Source: Apostichopus japonicus
Lineage: Eukaryota; Echinodermata; Holothuroidea; Aspidochirotida; Stichopodidae
DNA length: 64,000 nt
Direction of reading: 5' to 3'
Assembly: GCF_037975245.1 (NCBI RefSeq)
Contig: NC_092582.1
Span: 7,171,001 to 7,235,000 of the forward strand
Shown: in pieces, positions 41,576-55,269 of the stretch
Layout: every line of letters begins with the position of its first letter
Position numbering within the stretch: the first letter of the stretch is position 1
Translations under genes and position numbers: made by a program
Notes under the pieces: model-generated
Seen by the model: only the letters and a program-made list of their open reading frames with translations
What the model was told of the DNA's origin: nothing
The model's database searches: none

Positions 41576-43915
41576 CCTTACTTCATCTAAGTTGAACTTG
41601 ATCTAACGCACTTTGCAATCGAGAAAAAAAAAACCGGTTGTTGGTTAAATACAACAGACTAAGCTGTAGTCATATTGGTAAACTTGTTATATTATTCATG
41701 CACAATCATAACTGGAAGTTGTTATCCGTGGGTTAAAATATCGAAATCATCACAATTTGGGGACCCCTAAATATACATAACATCTTTATTTATATCATAC
41801 AATTACTGACATTTATATAATAAGAGTATTTCGTGGAATAAACTAAGATTACATCACAACCGGAAAGAACCGGGATTTTTCCCCCACTCTTTCATGAAGA
41901 CTTTAGTTTCACTTATACATTCTTTTCTATAAGTAAAACGTCGACGTTATCATTGCTAACCACAAGGGAAAAATTCTTATAAGTTAGAGAAAGAATTTTC
42001 TATATAGAACTATTGCGCAGAATACAAATATGTATGCACATCTTTACACCACCGGCGTTTTGGTTACCGTATGTCCGCTTCAGAAAAAAAGAAAAATGAA
42101 ACCAAACAAATAGGAAACTGAAAGAAACGGAAGCAGTTGTTGCAAGATAAGTCAAGTGCTACGATGAAGGGGACAAAGTGAGGGGCATGTTAGAAAGGGT
42201 CAAGGTAAAATAAGGATATGAAAACATCAAAATATTTATATGATATTGTGGTCTTTCAAACCCCTTCAGAACCAATAGTTGCACCAAAAAGATGAACTTT
42301 GGATCCTCTCTTGGATTTGCCAATGGAGTGTCCACGAAATATCGAATTGGAACATTTTGGATCCCAAGTGTCCTATCGAGGTGTGGAGAGCGGGGTGCTC
42401 GTCATTGCTCAGAATGGAAATGTAACCGAGTTGTGCACGCATTTATTATTAACGCTGAAAATAATTCACTTATGATTTGTTGGTGTAAAATCTTCTTGGG
42501 AAGGGGAGGGGGGGGGGGGTTAATGTCTGTTTTTTTCTTTATCTTTTCGGTTAGATATAAGTGAGGGACAAGGTAGACAATTTATGCCTCAGAGAGTAAT
42601 ACTGTTATAACTGTGGATGGTGAAACCCGTGAATATTTGAACGACCGCTCTGATGTACTATAGCTTTGCTCTACAACTCATGGTTTGTTTTTTTGGTTGA
42701 AAGTATGTCATCAGTATTGATTACAAATGCATTTCTAAAGTCAAATGATAGACCAATATACTCAAACTTCAACATTTGCTTTGGATTGAATTTTTCTTTC
42801 ACCCCAACTTGTTTATCCTCATTGTAAGATCCTCTTTTTAATCTTTTCTGTAACTGGGAATAAAAGATAGAACCTAAGAGATGAATTTGATACTTTTGAT
42901 GCTTTCAGCAGTTAGTGCCAAACTTGTATTCTGGCCAGTTCTGATAACTTTGCACTTTTTTGACCACTACGATCGACCGATACAAACAAAGAAAAAATAA
43001 AAAGCATGTGATGACACCGCCCTGATGTGGGTTATTCATTTTCATGGATTTGTACCCTTACTCATACTTATTCTTTGTTCTTGTTCTTGTACTTCATGTC
43101 TGCTATTGATAAAACAGGTCCTCGCCACGTGTATAGGCAGTTACATATGGATTCCTAAAATGGCGACGAGATTCAACAAGACAGTCTAGATTTAAATCAG
43201 AGAGCCCGCAGTCGGATAATAGGATTTAAGAGTTCTTATATAGATTCACTCTATTTCTCTCTAGTTCCCTCTATAACTGATTATTTTGGGGTTACTGATA
43301 GATTGGTCACCAGTTGGTTCACAACGAGACGTGTTAAGGTGCAGTTTCGAATGACCAAATAAATAAAGTGTGGTATACATGTAACACAACCATGGGTGTA
43401 TGATGAACTCCATCTTGATTACATCATAACATCAATGTGGCCTTGCTCTTGTTTTTGCTGTTTATCTTTCATAAGTTGCAGGAAAAGTCACCAAAGTCAG
43501 ACAAGAGACGTATGAACCGGTAGTATAAGGTGACTCTTCCCCCTGTACTGCTCTAGCTCTAACTCTAGCTCTAAATATGCATGCGTTAAACTTTAACATA
43601 AACATTCTTGTTCTTGAAAATCACTACCATTCAGGGAGCAATGAATATCTGAAAATGCTAAAAAAAAAATACACACATCTTGCTGTCCCCCGTACAGGGG
43701 GGATTTAACCATATTATCACGCGGATGGTGCCTACATTGAGCACGGTAGATATGGAATCGATTAAAACAAATATATCCGGCTTTGACATTTTCGAACAAA
43801 TCGCACCTATTGTTGTTCTGTTATTAAAGAAACCGGAACATGTGATATTGCGGAATGACCGCAAAGTTGCAACCTAAAGGTAAGACATTTGTTCTCAGGC
43901 GTGATCCTATTACCT
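41576..43915. other. Upstream non-coding block of gene 4
   Basis: Near copy of the gene 2 block, with the same 260-base B-type insertion (about 42965-43220). The G run at 42506-42520 is longer than in B1. No gene is seen. Confidence 0.45.
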
Positions 43916-43920
43916 AATAG

Positions 43921-43928
43921 TATAAATA
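43921..43928 (+). promoter_or_regulatory. TATA box of gene 4
   Basis: TATAAATA 111-104 bases before the ATG, with the B-type CCTAAT upstream. Confidence 0.6.
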
Positions 43929-44031
43929 CGATTGATTTGAAAATTATTTGTTAAACTAGAAGTGACAGCCAGTACTCAAAAGCTGAATTAACTACATTAG
44001 TTACCACACTGTCAAGTATTCTACAAGAAAA

Positions 44032-45118
44032 ATGGCTTCTTACACAAACGGTACGTTACTGTGTTCATTATTATTTATACATCATATACCATTACTGATT
44101 ATGCATTACATAGAATGCATACTTTTAAATATCTGAATTGTTAACTTTCTTAAAAATTCATTGAAGATCTAACTTTAACCTATACTTTGAATATTAGAAC
44201 ATGGGACTGGATATGCTATCGTTATTGCCAGTAAGACTAATAATCAGATCATTTTTCAAAGTCTTTCAGAGTCAGATATAATGATGGGAAATACTATATA
44301 TTTATAGCAAATTTAAATGTTAGTAAATATAATATAGGCCTATACTGTATACTGTATAGGCTAATCATGTAGTCTGGATCTGATACATGAACTGAAATGT
44401 CACGGATGCAGAAAGTCTTAAACTTAATGGATCGAATGATTTATTTTGAAAGATTAGTTGACACTCCGACCCTTGGAAGTTAATATTCAAATCAGGAATC
44501 CAGTTTCGTCTGAATAAATACCGATGTACGTGTAAAACTGTAGTCAGGACAATAATGCGTTGTCAGTCCTTCTTGGTTGTTATATATGTGTTGTGTTCAG
44601 TGATGTCGAAGAAATGCAAAGTCGAGAGGCAAATTTCAAGATTCGTCATGTCAACAATAAAGTTTTCGCCATTTTAGCCTTGAAGATTAAATCTTACATC
44701 GTAGTACGGCGATTTTGTTATGAATGTAACGCAAGGTTTGAATGAGACGTAAAGCTGTTAATTGCTCTATACAACATTTCTTTACGTATTTCTCTCTGAA
44801 ATATTTGTTATCCTTTTGAGGTATTTTTCTTTCCTTCATACTCACATTGATATAAGTTGAACCCATTATGACGATATGACTTAATTTTTCTATTTCTTAG
44901 GAAACAAGATCTTTGGACTTTTCTGTCTATTGGCGTTTATCATTTTGTCTTCATCGCAAACAACGACAGCGACCAGTCATCGTCTTCGAAGCCTTTACCT
45001 ACGTATGCTAGTTAGCTGTAACCAACTGAAAGTATCACGTGATGAACTCTCGTCTGCTATTGTGAGTAATATTATGCAGATGTAGCAGCACAATTAATTC
45101 TTCGGCTAACACACCCTG

Positions 45119-45170
<52 letters not shown>

Positions 45171-48127
45171 ATATTCGATTGTCTTTGTCGTTTAGCTCCA
45201 TTTCATGAACAAAAGTCTGTTCAAAGTATCTCTTTCGAAATGCGGCTTTAGGAATCACAAATGATTTCGAGTTGTTTAGTATCATGTTTGATCTCTAGAG
45301 TTAGGCAAATATGTCACCAAAACAAAAAGGTGAAAAACGCCTACAGTGGAATTACGACCTTTTGAACCGGTTTCGAACCTCTGGACATCCCCGCAGCGTC
45401 CATAGCCTAGTGGTTAGGGTGTCCTCCTATAAAGCGGGAGGCCCGGGGTTCGAATCCCGACGGAAGCTGGAAGTTTTTTCACTGTTCTGAATTTTCCGAC
45501 TCACTACGATTTCAATTATATATATTCCGTCAAGTCATGTACAAATTGTGATTAATCATTCAGACGCCGGAGAAAATATTCCGTAATTGTGCTATCAAAG
45601 TAAAGGACAGCACATTTGAATATTCAAATTAAAATCATTCATTCCCTTTTCAAAAGAGGTAAATTTCTCTCAATCCTTTCTGAAGGAATTGCGATATCCT
45701 TATCAATATTTTTCAATTAAAAAAAAAAAACATGCAAGAAGTGGAACGAATGCTTTTTCAAAAATTATTCGGGGACGTTGTTACGTTAAAATACCATCTA
45801 TGTAACAGGTGTACATAAGTTTCCCATTATAGAGTAATGAAACTAAAGAATGGAATTTTTGTGAACAACAGTAAAAGTCAAAAACAAGCAGTTTTCTATT
45901 TTGTATCTATCTATATACCAGTGCCCGCAGTCGACGGAACAATTACTTTGAGTACAATAAGCTTAAATTCTTTCGTCTCTTGTTCGGTTCCATTGGATGC
46001 GTGAATACAGAGTTTTTATTACGTCTATTCATGTAAAACTGCCCATGACCTTTCGATAAACTCATAACGTCATATTTCCAAATGACGTCAAACTACTATA
46101 GTAAATGTTGCTATCGATGGTGGATGCACGTATCTAAACATATGTTGCACGAAACCATATGTACTTCAGGGGTAGAGGAGTGGATGTGAAAGTGGGAAGC
46201 AGCCCACCACCACTTGCATGTCTAGGGACAATATGGGTAAAAATAAGATTAAATGCTTTCAAATTCAAGGCGTGAAAAATGTGCATTCTGGGGGATATCT
46301 AGGCTAAAATTAGGTCTGAAAGAAAGGTTTTGCTTTTGACTCTTTATATGTGGTTGAGCAAGGGGTGTGGGACCCCCACCCTTTCTGAACTTATCACTGA
46401 TTACTGACCATGAAGTTGTATATTTTTACTACGCAGACTCAAACACGTGATGTAAGTGGAGTAATTCATCATTCCTCTGTCGATTCTATTTCTGGTTTAA
46501 ATGCCCACCTCGGTGACGTCAGCGTGTTTGATCAAGAAGAGGTAAATATTGAATTGACATTCAAATTGTGACAATGAATTTGTTTAACCCTATATATTGA
46601 ACTGTTATCGCGAACTATTTTTGGGGGGAGAAAACACTGAAATAAATTAATAGATCTAGTTTGTCGTCAAAGTAGACTAACGGTAGATCAACTGCTCGTG
46701 TGAACGAAATTTAAGTCTAACACAATTTTTCAAATTTAGGACACTTCAGCTAATCATACACACCAAGGTTATGCTACTACAACGCTTCGCACTGGGCTAC
46801 GACACAGGTTTAGGCTGATGGCGATGTACATATACGTCAATGGTAGGCAATCACAACGCGAAGAACTGGCAACTTAAGCTCAACATTTAAGCAAATCAGA
46901 TATTGCAATACCTGATAGGTCGAACGTAGGCTTGTCAGCCAGTACATGTCAATGGGAGACAACGTCACTTGTATCTATCAAATACAGCTTAGTGTTTAAA
47001 TAGTATTGCTTCAACACTTGAAAGACTATACCAACGGTTGAGCCAATACGTCTGTCAGAGGACTCGTTAACCCTTTTAAAGAGTTTTTGGTCATCTGTAG
47101 ACTCTTTACTCTTCCCTCTTTCTCGTCAATTCAACATTGGTGACTTCACTATCTTTATTGTTTTTGCCTTCTAGATTGGTAATATTCCAGATCTGCTGAT
47201 CAACCACTTGACGTACCTTAAACTGACTGAGGGCGCTCTCAGACTATATCAACAAGACGAGTTAGTCCTCAAGATTGTCGATGATTCCCAGACGACATAT
47301 GAACATCAACTAGAGACAATCATCAAAAACGTTGTAAATATCAGGAAAACAATCAATATCATTGTGAGTATAGTTATGTTTTATATTATAAGTAGACTTA
47401 AAAATGAAGGCCAAGTATCATTTTATTAAACAGATCTTAATTAAGCATTTACCCGAATATACGATTTTCCAACAACAACTACGGAACTGCTTTTTTTTTA
47501 AATATATAAATATATATTTATTATCAATCTATCATGTTTGGAGCATTCAGTTTATTAAAATGGTTGATTTGAAGGAACTGGATGCATCCTTAGTTTCAGT
47601 TAAATATATATTTTAGCAACTTCCAGAGTGTGCAGGTGCATGTGGCATTATTTATGGTTTCAGAACATTTGCAAATTTGATGGCTGAATTTACTTTACAA
47701 TAAATTATTTGTCCTTCGCGAGAAAAATCCCAATAAGATTGAAAACAACAAACATAATATTCTATAATTTGAAAATATGATGAATAATGTGTATACTTCT
47801 GTTACTTTAGCGAAGAATATAGAACCTTGAACACATATACAAGAAATCACAACACATGCAATAGGCCACGTTGTAATAACTGTAAATGCTTGTAATATTG
47901 TTTCAACATTTAGTATCATAACTGTCGACTTCCTAACCCAATATTTCGTTCAGATCCAAATATTCGGACGTACCTTTGACTCTGGATCCGTACAAGAGGT
48001 GACCTTTGACGCATGTGACATCACTACCACGACCTGCATAACAAGACGAGGCTTATACATACTACAAGAGTTCGACTATTACTTGAGAATAGCAAGACGG
48101 AATTTTGTTACTATGGCTTCGTCTTAG
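44032..48127 (+). CDS. Secreted four-helix cytokine-like protein, gene 4
   Basis: Exons 44032-44050, 44901-45061, 46437-46541, 47175-47363 and 47954-48127. The predicted 215-residue protein is identical to gene 2 in every exon, as expected for its copy in the recent duplication. No frameshift or splice change has arisen since. The last exon encodes FDSGSVQEVTFDACD, a second Cys after four Thr, and the helix-D segment. The mature chain is rich in Leu, Ile and charged residues, as in an amphipathic helix bundle. Differences from gene 2 lie in introns, for example the run of A near 45720 and one base in the 3' UTR at about 48236. Confidence 0.75.
45121..45174. repeat. (TA)n microsatellite in intron 2 of gene 4
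   Basis: Same interrupted run as gene 2. Confidence 0.95.
45396..45467 (+). repeat. tRNA-like element, gene 4 intron 2
   Basis: Identical by eye to the gene 2 copy, including the ccccgcagc string just before it. Confidence 0.6.
46740..46877 (+). pseudogene. Helix-A-like frame in intron 3 of gene 4, interrupted
   Basis: Ends at TAA 46875-46877 after EELAT. The residue before the stop differs from gene 2 (Thr instead of Ile), but the stop is shared, so it predates the recent duplication. Confidence 0.4.
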
Positions 48128-49495
48128 GCTTCGCCATCCAGTCGTTTTTTGCATTTTGTCCCAAGTATGGAGAAGGCTACTCACTATTGATGTCAACAAT
48201 TTGTGTACTTTTCTGTTTTTCATTATTAGTATGTGTAATTCTGTTATCCATAAAAGCAAACTTTGTGATATTCATCATAAAATTGTGTATATTGTTTTTT
48301 ATTAGTTTTAAGGCCTTTTAATTAATGTTCTTTTGGAATATTTACATTATTTTCTTTGAAAAGGATTCCTATGTGCCATTGTTTCAAGAAAGTAATTAAA
48401 CACTACTTACATTACTCGTCATTAGTTTCTTCATTTGGTGAAACAATCTAGGAAGAACTTCATAACGAAAGTCTACTTTAAAATATTTTATAACGATAAT
48501 ATCATAAATATTCATGAATTTATATTAAAGTTTCTTTATCACATGAATTTTTTTTTATGATTATTCGCAACGTGTACAATTTTGGATCAATGTTACTCAT
48601 TCCGCCCGGCACGTTGATGGTTTATCTGGGATGGGGGGGGGGGGGCGGGGCGGTGTGTATGCCGTAATTTTCAATTTATTCGCAATATCATTACTTGTGG
48701 TATGGTTACACTGTTCCATGTTTATGATGTCAATAGTGGCGTGTAAGAACTCTGAGAAAAAAAACAACAACAATTTCTATTACATCCCTATCTCACTCTT
48801 TGGTATCATTTGGATTTTTGTTTTGTTTGAAAATCAATCATTATAAAGAATTACATATTTTATTTTTCCTTTCTTCTCTTCTTGACTTTAGTTTGTCTGG
48901 CAAAAGTTTATCACTAAATTATCCTAAGAAACCTTTTCAGCATAATTACCTTTCTGTTTAGTTCCATCTAATAGAAAAGGGTATTTAAATCTAAGCTAAT
49001 TAAGTTTTGTGTGTGGAAAATATTTCAATTTGTTTCATATTGTTACTTACTTTCAAATATCCGTCCCTACAGTTCTATATATTTTTCTTCTGGTGAGAGG
49101 CATATTGTGTCTAAGAGTAACGTTATTTAGTCAAGCGTACGGTTTTGTTTCCAAAAATTGTGTCTTCTTGTTAGTTACAAAATTGTATAACTAATTCAAT
49201 ATTTAATATAATATACATATTTATTTGTTAAGTCTATAATAAAGTTTACTTCTATATTTTGATATACATTTTGCAAATCTGTCGTACATGTTATTGGTAT
49301 TTTATATATACTGTAAGTGATCGCTAAATAAACAGGAATACGGCACTTTAAAATATCGATATTATTTTATTTCCACATTTTATCTCTATCTATCTTTTTC
49401 TCAATCTTTCTCTCTCAATTTTCCAACACCCCTCCCCTCTCTCTCTATGTAATCCCCCATCCCTTTCCGCTTATGATTGAAAGTGGGGTACTTTC
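48128..49495 (+). other. 3' UTR of gene 4 and convergent spacer
   Basis: AT-rich; G run near 48632-48644, two bases shorter than in B1. Poly(A) candidate at 49327-49332. No gene is seen. Confidence 0.45.
49327..49332 (+). promoter_or_regulatory. Probable polyadenylation signal of gene 4
   Basis: AATAAA in the conserved downstream string. Confidence 0.4.
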
Positions 49496-49498
49496 CGG

Positions 49499-50771
49499 TT
49501 AATATTGAAACAATTCTGACTTGGTGTTAGAGAACACCATTCTGGTCAGACATGGCATTAATCCACCTCTATCCACCCAACCTTACCCCATTTCTGGAGT
49601 ACTGTCATTCTTAAGTTCAAAGTAAGTATAGAGAAAACCTTGTAAAGACCCAATCATGTCAACCTCTTTGTAAGAAACCGTAACGCACACCCCTATCCCC
49701 AACCCCTAACCCCATTTGTGTTACAAGATTTGTGGGAATCATTCACTCAACATGTTTGAAGGCAAAAGCAGCTACCTGAAAATAATTTAGTACATCTCTC
49801 TACATAAAACTAAACTCGGCATGTAAACATAAGGCACAAGGTTAATTCGATTCAGAACAATCTCTATTGTTTCGTCTTGAAACAATGATGAACGAGTAAC
49901 AAAGAATAACTTCTGCTCCCGCTCTTTGCTTCACATGCCCATCATTAATTCATTACTATACTGTACTAATTATTCCTTTATGTCAAATAATCGATCGCCA
50001 CATTCAATCTTCAATATCATTCTAATGCCCAACACCAAATCATTTTCCTCAATCAGACATTAAATTGTCTACAATTAAACGTTTCCTCAAAACGCTGGAA
50101 GTAGCCAGGAAGGTTAGAACCCACAGGAAATTTAACTTTGAACAATTTTAGCTGTAATTTTAGCTGTAACTATCATTAAATATTGGGCCTTATCCTCAGA
50201 CTTTCTTGATTTTAATATTATTGGTGAAACTTTTCTATCGTGGAGAGAGTTGCTTGAAGTCGAGTAATATAGCCGACAAAAGATGACAGGGCTGCTTTAT
50301 AGGTGGTCATATTCTCTGGCTTATACTCTTCAGCCCAAATTCATCACTTTGAACAAGTCTGAGAGCGTCCTCCATCATGAATGTGAATTCGGCATGTTTC
50401 ACTATCAAGTCCTGAATATCATCAATCTGAATAAAAAATTAATGCAAAATGTTAACCTTTAACCTTTTACAGTGAGTGCTGAATTCTCGAAATAGTGCTA
50501 ATGGCCACCCAATGGCATGTATTCATCGATCGTTTGAGGGTTCATTCGAAATTTGATGACATATGCACAATGTGAAGTAGTGATTACACACCGATATGGT
50601 ATGATTATGTTTTATACTGTTCACTAGCATACCGATAGTACGGGCAGTATGAATATTCATAAAGGTGGAGAACTGTTTGTAGTGTTAGTTAAAGAAATTT
50701 TTCTTCCCCGAGACAGTGAGAACTAAAGAGGGCAACACGACAATGTTCTCGTTTTGTAAACGCTGAGATAT
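49499..50771 (-). pseudogene. Convergent minus-strand cytokine paralog relic, B2
   Basis: Same lesions as B1: the helix-B/C exon (50218-50426) with the two-base insertion, the truncated AB-loop piece ending at 50771, and the in-frame stop in the last exon. Identical damage in both shows that the B-type relic was dead before the 25.9-kb duplication. Confidence 0.65.
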
Positions 50772-51134
50772 CTGAGAAAATACTTTTTTAGAAAAGTCAC
50801 CAAGGAAAGAAGTTAACAGCTCGTCCATGTGACTCTATACCAACTAAGTACCACACACCTCGATTGGAATATAGCAATATAGTGTATTGTGGATTCCCCT
50901 TCCGTTGCAGGGGGGGGGGGCGTCCGGAAAGAATCCTTGTATGAAAAGGAACACGTCCACTCATTACAAAGAAGAATATTGCGGAACTGTTGTGACGATT
51001 AAAATAGTTAAATTATCAAGGAATTTACCACATCCGGTCATTGCCAAACAAAAATTGTTGTTTTCCCCGCCTCTCCTTTGACCGTTATGCAACAGATCTC
51101 TATTCAAACAGAAACACACACACACAGAGAGATG

Positions 51135-52380
51135 GGCCATGGTCATGTAGATTATGTAGAGTACACAGAAACAGTTTGGTACTTTATTAACGCGCTGTGC
51201 AGTTATCCTAAATGGAGTATCGTGCTTCATTACTTGTAGCATCTGTTATATCCTCGTATATGCAGATGGATACACACATCTATACAAGATGGTTGCTAGT
51301 TCAGGACTGTAAGAGACAGCCAGTCCTTAACATGATATCTCTGAATGACATTCGTCCATTCTCTATGAACAATAATATCCATTTTCATCTCCCTATTTAA
51401 ATTATAAGTTTACCGACATTCATATATCATTAGTTTATTTATAGAGTATTTCTTGTAAAAGACTAAGAACCGGTTGAGAACCAACCTGACGATCCAGGGT
51501 TATTTTTCCTGTCACGAATACCATAGTATCAACACATATTTTCCATTCTTTATTAAACACAAAATGACTGAAGTCTTCTTAATTAAAGAAAGGATTTATT
51601 GTCGCATATAACTGTAGATACACAAATATAGACACATCCATATACACATCCGGCATGTTGGTTACCGTATACGTCCGTGTCAAAGAATAGCAAACATGGC
51701 ACGGAGCTACTACAGAAAAAGTAGGAAGTGAAAGAAATGGAAGCAGTTGTTGAAAGATAAGGAAAGGGCCACAAGGAATCCAATAAGGGAGAGGGGGGTG
51801 GGGGGGGGGGAGATGCATAAAATGGGCAAGGTAAAGGTTAGAATAATTGAAATTAAGTACATGATGATCATATAGGAGTACAAAGTGATTATGTAAACTT
51901 ACATAATGATAATCTAGTCAAATCAAAATATTGATTTGTTAGTGAAAGCAGCGAAGTCTTATTTCTACCTGCTTCTTGCTGTTAACTCAATGTGCATGGT
52001 CTATGACATTTGACTTGAAATGTTAAGGAAGAAGCAGTTTGCTATTTCAGTTATCCGCTGTGCAGTTATCCTCAGTGGTGTACCGTGCCTCATTGAGTGT
52101 AGCATCAGCTATCCTCGTATATACAGATGGATACACACATCTTTACACATGGCTACTGGTTCAGGACTGTAATGAACAGCCAATCATTAAAATATATACG
52201 AATCTCCGAATGACATGCGTCCATGATCAGAAGCATAGGAGCGGCCTTATACTCTGGCGAAGAATTAATTCCGCTTGTTAACGGCGGTGACAGTTGAGTA
52301 GGTTAAGAGTTACAGGGACCCCGGTTCCATGTGCGTCCTCAAAGGGGGGATGCACTTTAATTCTCTCTGAGTCTCTCTTA
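51135..52380. other. B-specific block of B2
   Basis: Matches the B1 block, with the direct-repeat pair at about 51193-51324 and 52054-52181. Its G run at 51799-51810 differs in length. No gene is seen. Confidence 0.4.
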
Positions 52381-52730
52381 CATGTACTTTCGTCCTATCC
52401 ACTCGCTGTAATAGAGCAATATAGGTTTCCGGGACCTTCCGATAACTTCACCACATGGACACAGCTAAAGGGTTCTAAGGTTCTAAGATATATCCCACAG
52501 AGTAAAATAAAAGTAAGTATTTCTCTTCCGACATGTGTTGATGTGTTTCAAAATCGCTAGCGTACGGCCGCCAAAATCGGTGCAGCTTTTGGGAGTTCAC
52601 CCCCTATCAATAACGTTGGACAAAACGGTTAAAAATAATCGGTCTACTGAACATGCCCCCTTGAGAGACGATCTAGCCTGCATGTTTACAAGTGACAGTT
52701 AGGAAGTTTGCGGAAATTGCTGGCCTAGTA

Positions 52731-52744
52731 GGATAACACTTGGG
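52731..52744. other. Empty LINE insertion site, B2
   Basis: ggataac joined to acttggg, as in B1. Confidence 0.75.
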
Positions 52745-52965
52745 AGCCCAATTACATTGCTGCATCGCTTCTTCTAGTACGCTGCTCCAGCACCAGACAC
52801 CCAACAAACATGGTCATTATCGATATTTAGTTAATTGTTTTGCAATTTAATCGGTTATTTTAACCCATATATGTTTTTTTTACTCACATCTCCCACCTCC
52901 CACCGCCCACCTCCGTCTGACGTTCATAACCGGTTCAAAAGGTTTTTAATTAGGTCCCTTCGTCC

Positions 52966-55145
52966 CCACTTCATCTAAGTTGTATTTGATCTACCGCTAA
53001 CTTTGCAATCGAAAAGAAACGATGGTTGGTTAAATACAACAGACTAAGTTGTAGTCATATTGGTAAACTTGTTATATTATTCATGCACAATCATAACTAG
53101 AAGTTGTTATCCGTTGGTTAAAATATCGGAAACATCACAATTTGGGGATCCCTAAATATACATAACATCTTTATTCAAATCGTACAATTACTGACAGTTA
53201 TAATAAGAGTATTTCTTGGAATAAACTAAGATTAGAAGCACAACCTATAACAACCAGGATTTTTCCCCCACTCTTTCATGAAGACTTGAGTTTCACTACA
53301 TTCTTTTCTATAAGTAAAACGTCGACGGTATCATTGCTAAACACAAGGGAAAAATTCTGATAAGTTTGAGAAAGAATTTTCTATATAGATCTATTGCGAA
53401 GAATACAAATATGTATGCACATCCTTACAATTCCGGCGTTTTGGTTACCGTACATCCGCTTCAGAAAAGAGAAAAATGAAAACGAAACAAATAGAAAACT
53501 GAAGGAAACGGATGCAGTTGTTGCAAGATAAGTCAAGTGCTACGATGAAGGGGACAAAGTGAGGGGCATGTTAGAAAGGGTCAAGGTAAAATAAGGATAT
53601 GAAAACATCAAAATATTTATATGATATTGTGGTCTTTCGAACCCCTTCAAAACCAATGTTGGCACCAAAAATATCAACTTGGGATCCTCTTTTGGATTGG
53701 CACTCGCACTTAGAGCATTTTTTGAAATCTAATAATAAGTACACGTACTCACGCTTATAGCATTGTACTTGTACTCATGCTAAAGGGAATTTTACTGGAG
53801 CAAAGGCAAGAAAACCAAGGTGGATGCGGAAAGAAACAAAAGTCCTAGTTGTAAGATAAGGAAATGACCACATTGGAATGGGTCAATGTAAAAGAATAAA
53901 CAGTCATCGTATTATTGTCCTATTGTAACCCCAGAACCCATGGAGTCTCCACGAAATATCAAATTGGGACATTTTGGATTCCAAGTGTCCTATCGAGGTG
54001 TGGAGAACGGGGTGCTCGTCATTGCTCAGAATGGAAATGTAACCGAGTTGTGCACGCGTTTATTATTTACGCTGGAAATAATTCACTTATGATTTGTAGG
54101 TGTAAAATCTTCTTGGGAAGGGGAGGGGAGGGGGTGGTTAATGTCTGTTTTTATTTTGAGGAGGCGAAGCTATGCTTTCCACTTTTATCTTTTCGGATAG
54201 ATATTAGTGGGGGACCAAATAGAAAATTATGCCTCAGAGAGTAACACTGCATAACTGTGGGTGGTAAAAACAGTGAATATTTGAAAGACCGCACTGATTT
54301 ACTAGCTTTGCTCTACAACTCATGGTTCTTTTTTTTGGGGGGGGGGGACTGGGTTAAAAGTATGTCATCAGTGTTGAATGCAAATGTATTTCTAAAGTCA
54401 AATGATAGACCTTTATGCTCAAACTTCAACATTTGCTTTGGAATCAATTTTCCTCTCACCCAAACTTATTTATCCTTATTGTAAGATCCTCTTTTAAATC
54501 ATTTTAGTAACTGATTGATTTTTCCTTTCATAAGTTGCAGGGAAAGTCACCAAAGTCAAACAAGAGCCGTAGGGACCGGTAGTACAAGATGACTCTTCCC
54601 CATGTACTGCTCTGCTCTAGCTATAACTCAAGCTCTAAATATGCATTCGCTTACATTAAATAAAACCATGCTTGTGCTGAAAATCACTACAATATAGGTA
54701 GCATTGAATATCTGAAAATGCTGCAGCTGCTTGGGCTCTGCTGCCTGGACCCCGACCACACAGCTCTGGAGATTTGGCAGCTCCCTAATGCCCAGCCAAC
54801 AACATGTTATTCACCTCTCTGGACTATATATGATACACTCTTATGCTGTCCCACGTACAGGGGGGGGGGGGTTACCATGTAATCGTGCAGATAGTGCCTA
54901 TATTGAACAATAGATATATAATCGATAAAAAGCAATTATATCCGGCTTTGACATTTTCGAACAAATCGCACATAGTTTCAGAACAGACAATAAACTGTAT
55001 AAACAGAAGAACGGGGTGATATTCGTTATCTAGTCTATGCCGTTATTTTTGTTCTGTTAATAAAGAAACCGGAACATGGGATATTGCGGAACGGTACCAT
55101 TGTTGCAACTTAACGGAAAGAAATTTGTTCTAAGGCTTGATCCTG
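52966..55145. other. Upstream non-coding block of gene 5
   Basis: Very close to the gene 3 block. The GVSTKY frame is longer here (53915-54244) because the G run is shorter. That shows its apparent end depends on homopolymer length, so it is unlikely to be a gene. Confidence 0.45.
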
Positions 55146-55149
55146 TTAT

Positions 55150-55164
55150 CCAATAGTATAAATA
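55150..55164 (+). promoter_or_regulatory. Core promoter of gene 5 (CCAAT and TATA box)
   Basis: CCAAT 55150-55154 and TATAAATA 55157-55164. Confidence 0.6.
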
Positions 55165-55269
55165 CGATTGATTTGAAAATTATTTGTCAAATCAGAAGTG
55201 ACAGCCAGTACTCAAAAGCTGAATTTACTACATTAGTTACCACGCCTGTCCAAGTATTCTACAAGAAAA

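Larger units (their letters stand above)
41576..52965. repeat. Tandem subunit B2
   Basis: Near-identical copy of B1 displaced by about 25.9 kb. It includes the same disablements in the minus-strand relic and the same stop in the helix-A-like intronic frame. Most differences I see are single bases and length changes in G, A or TA runs. Confidence 0.75.
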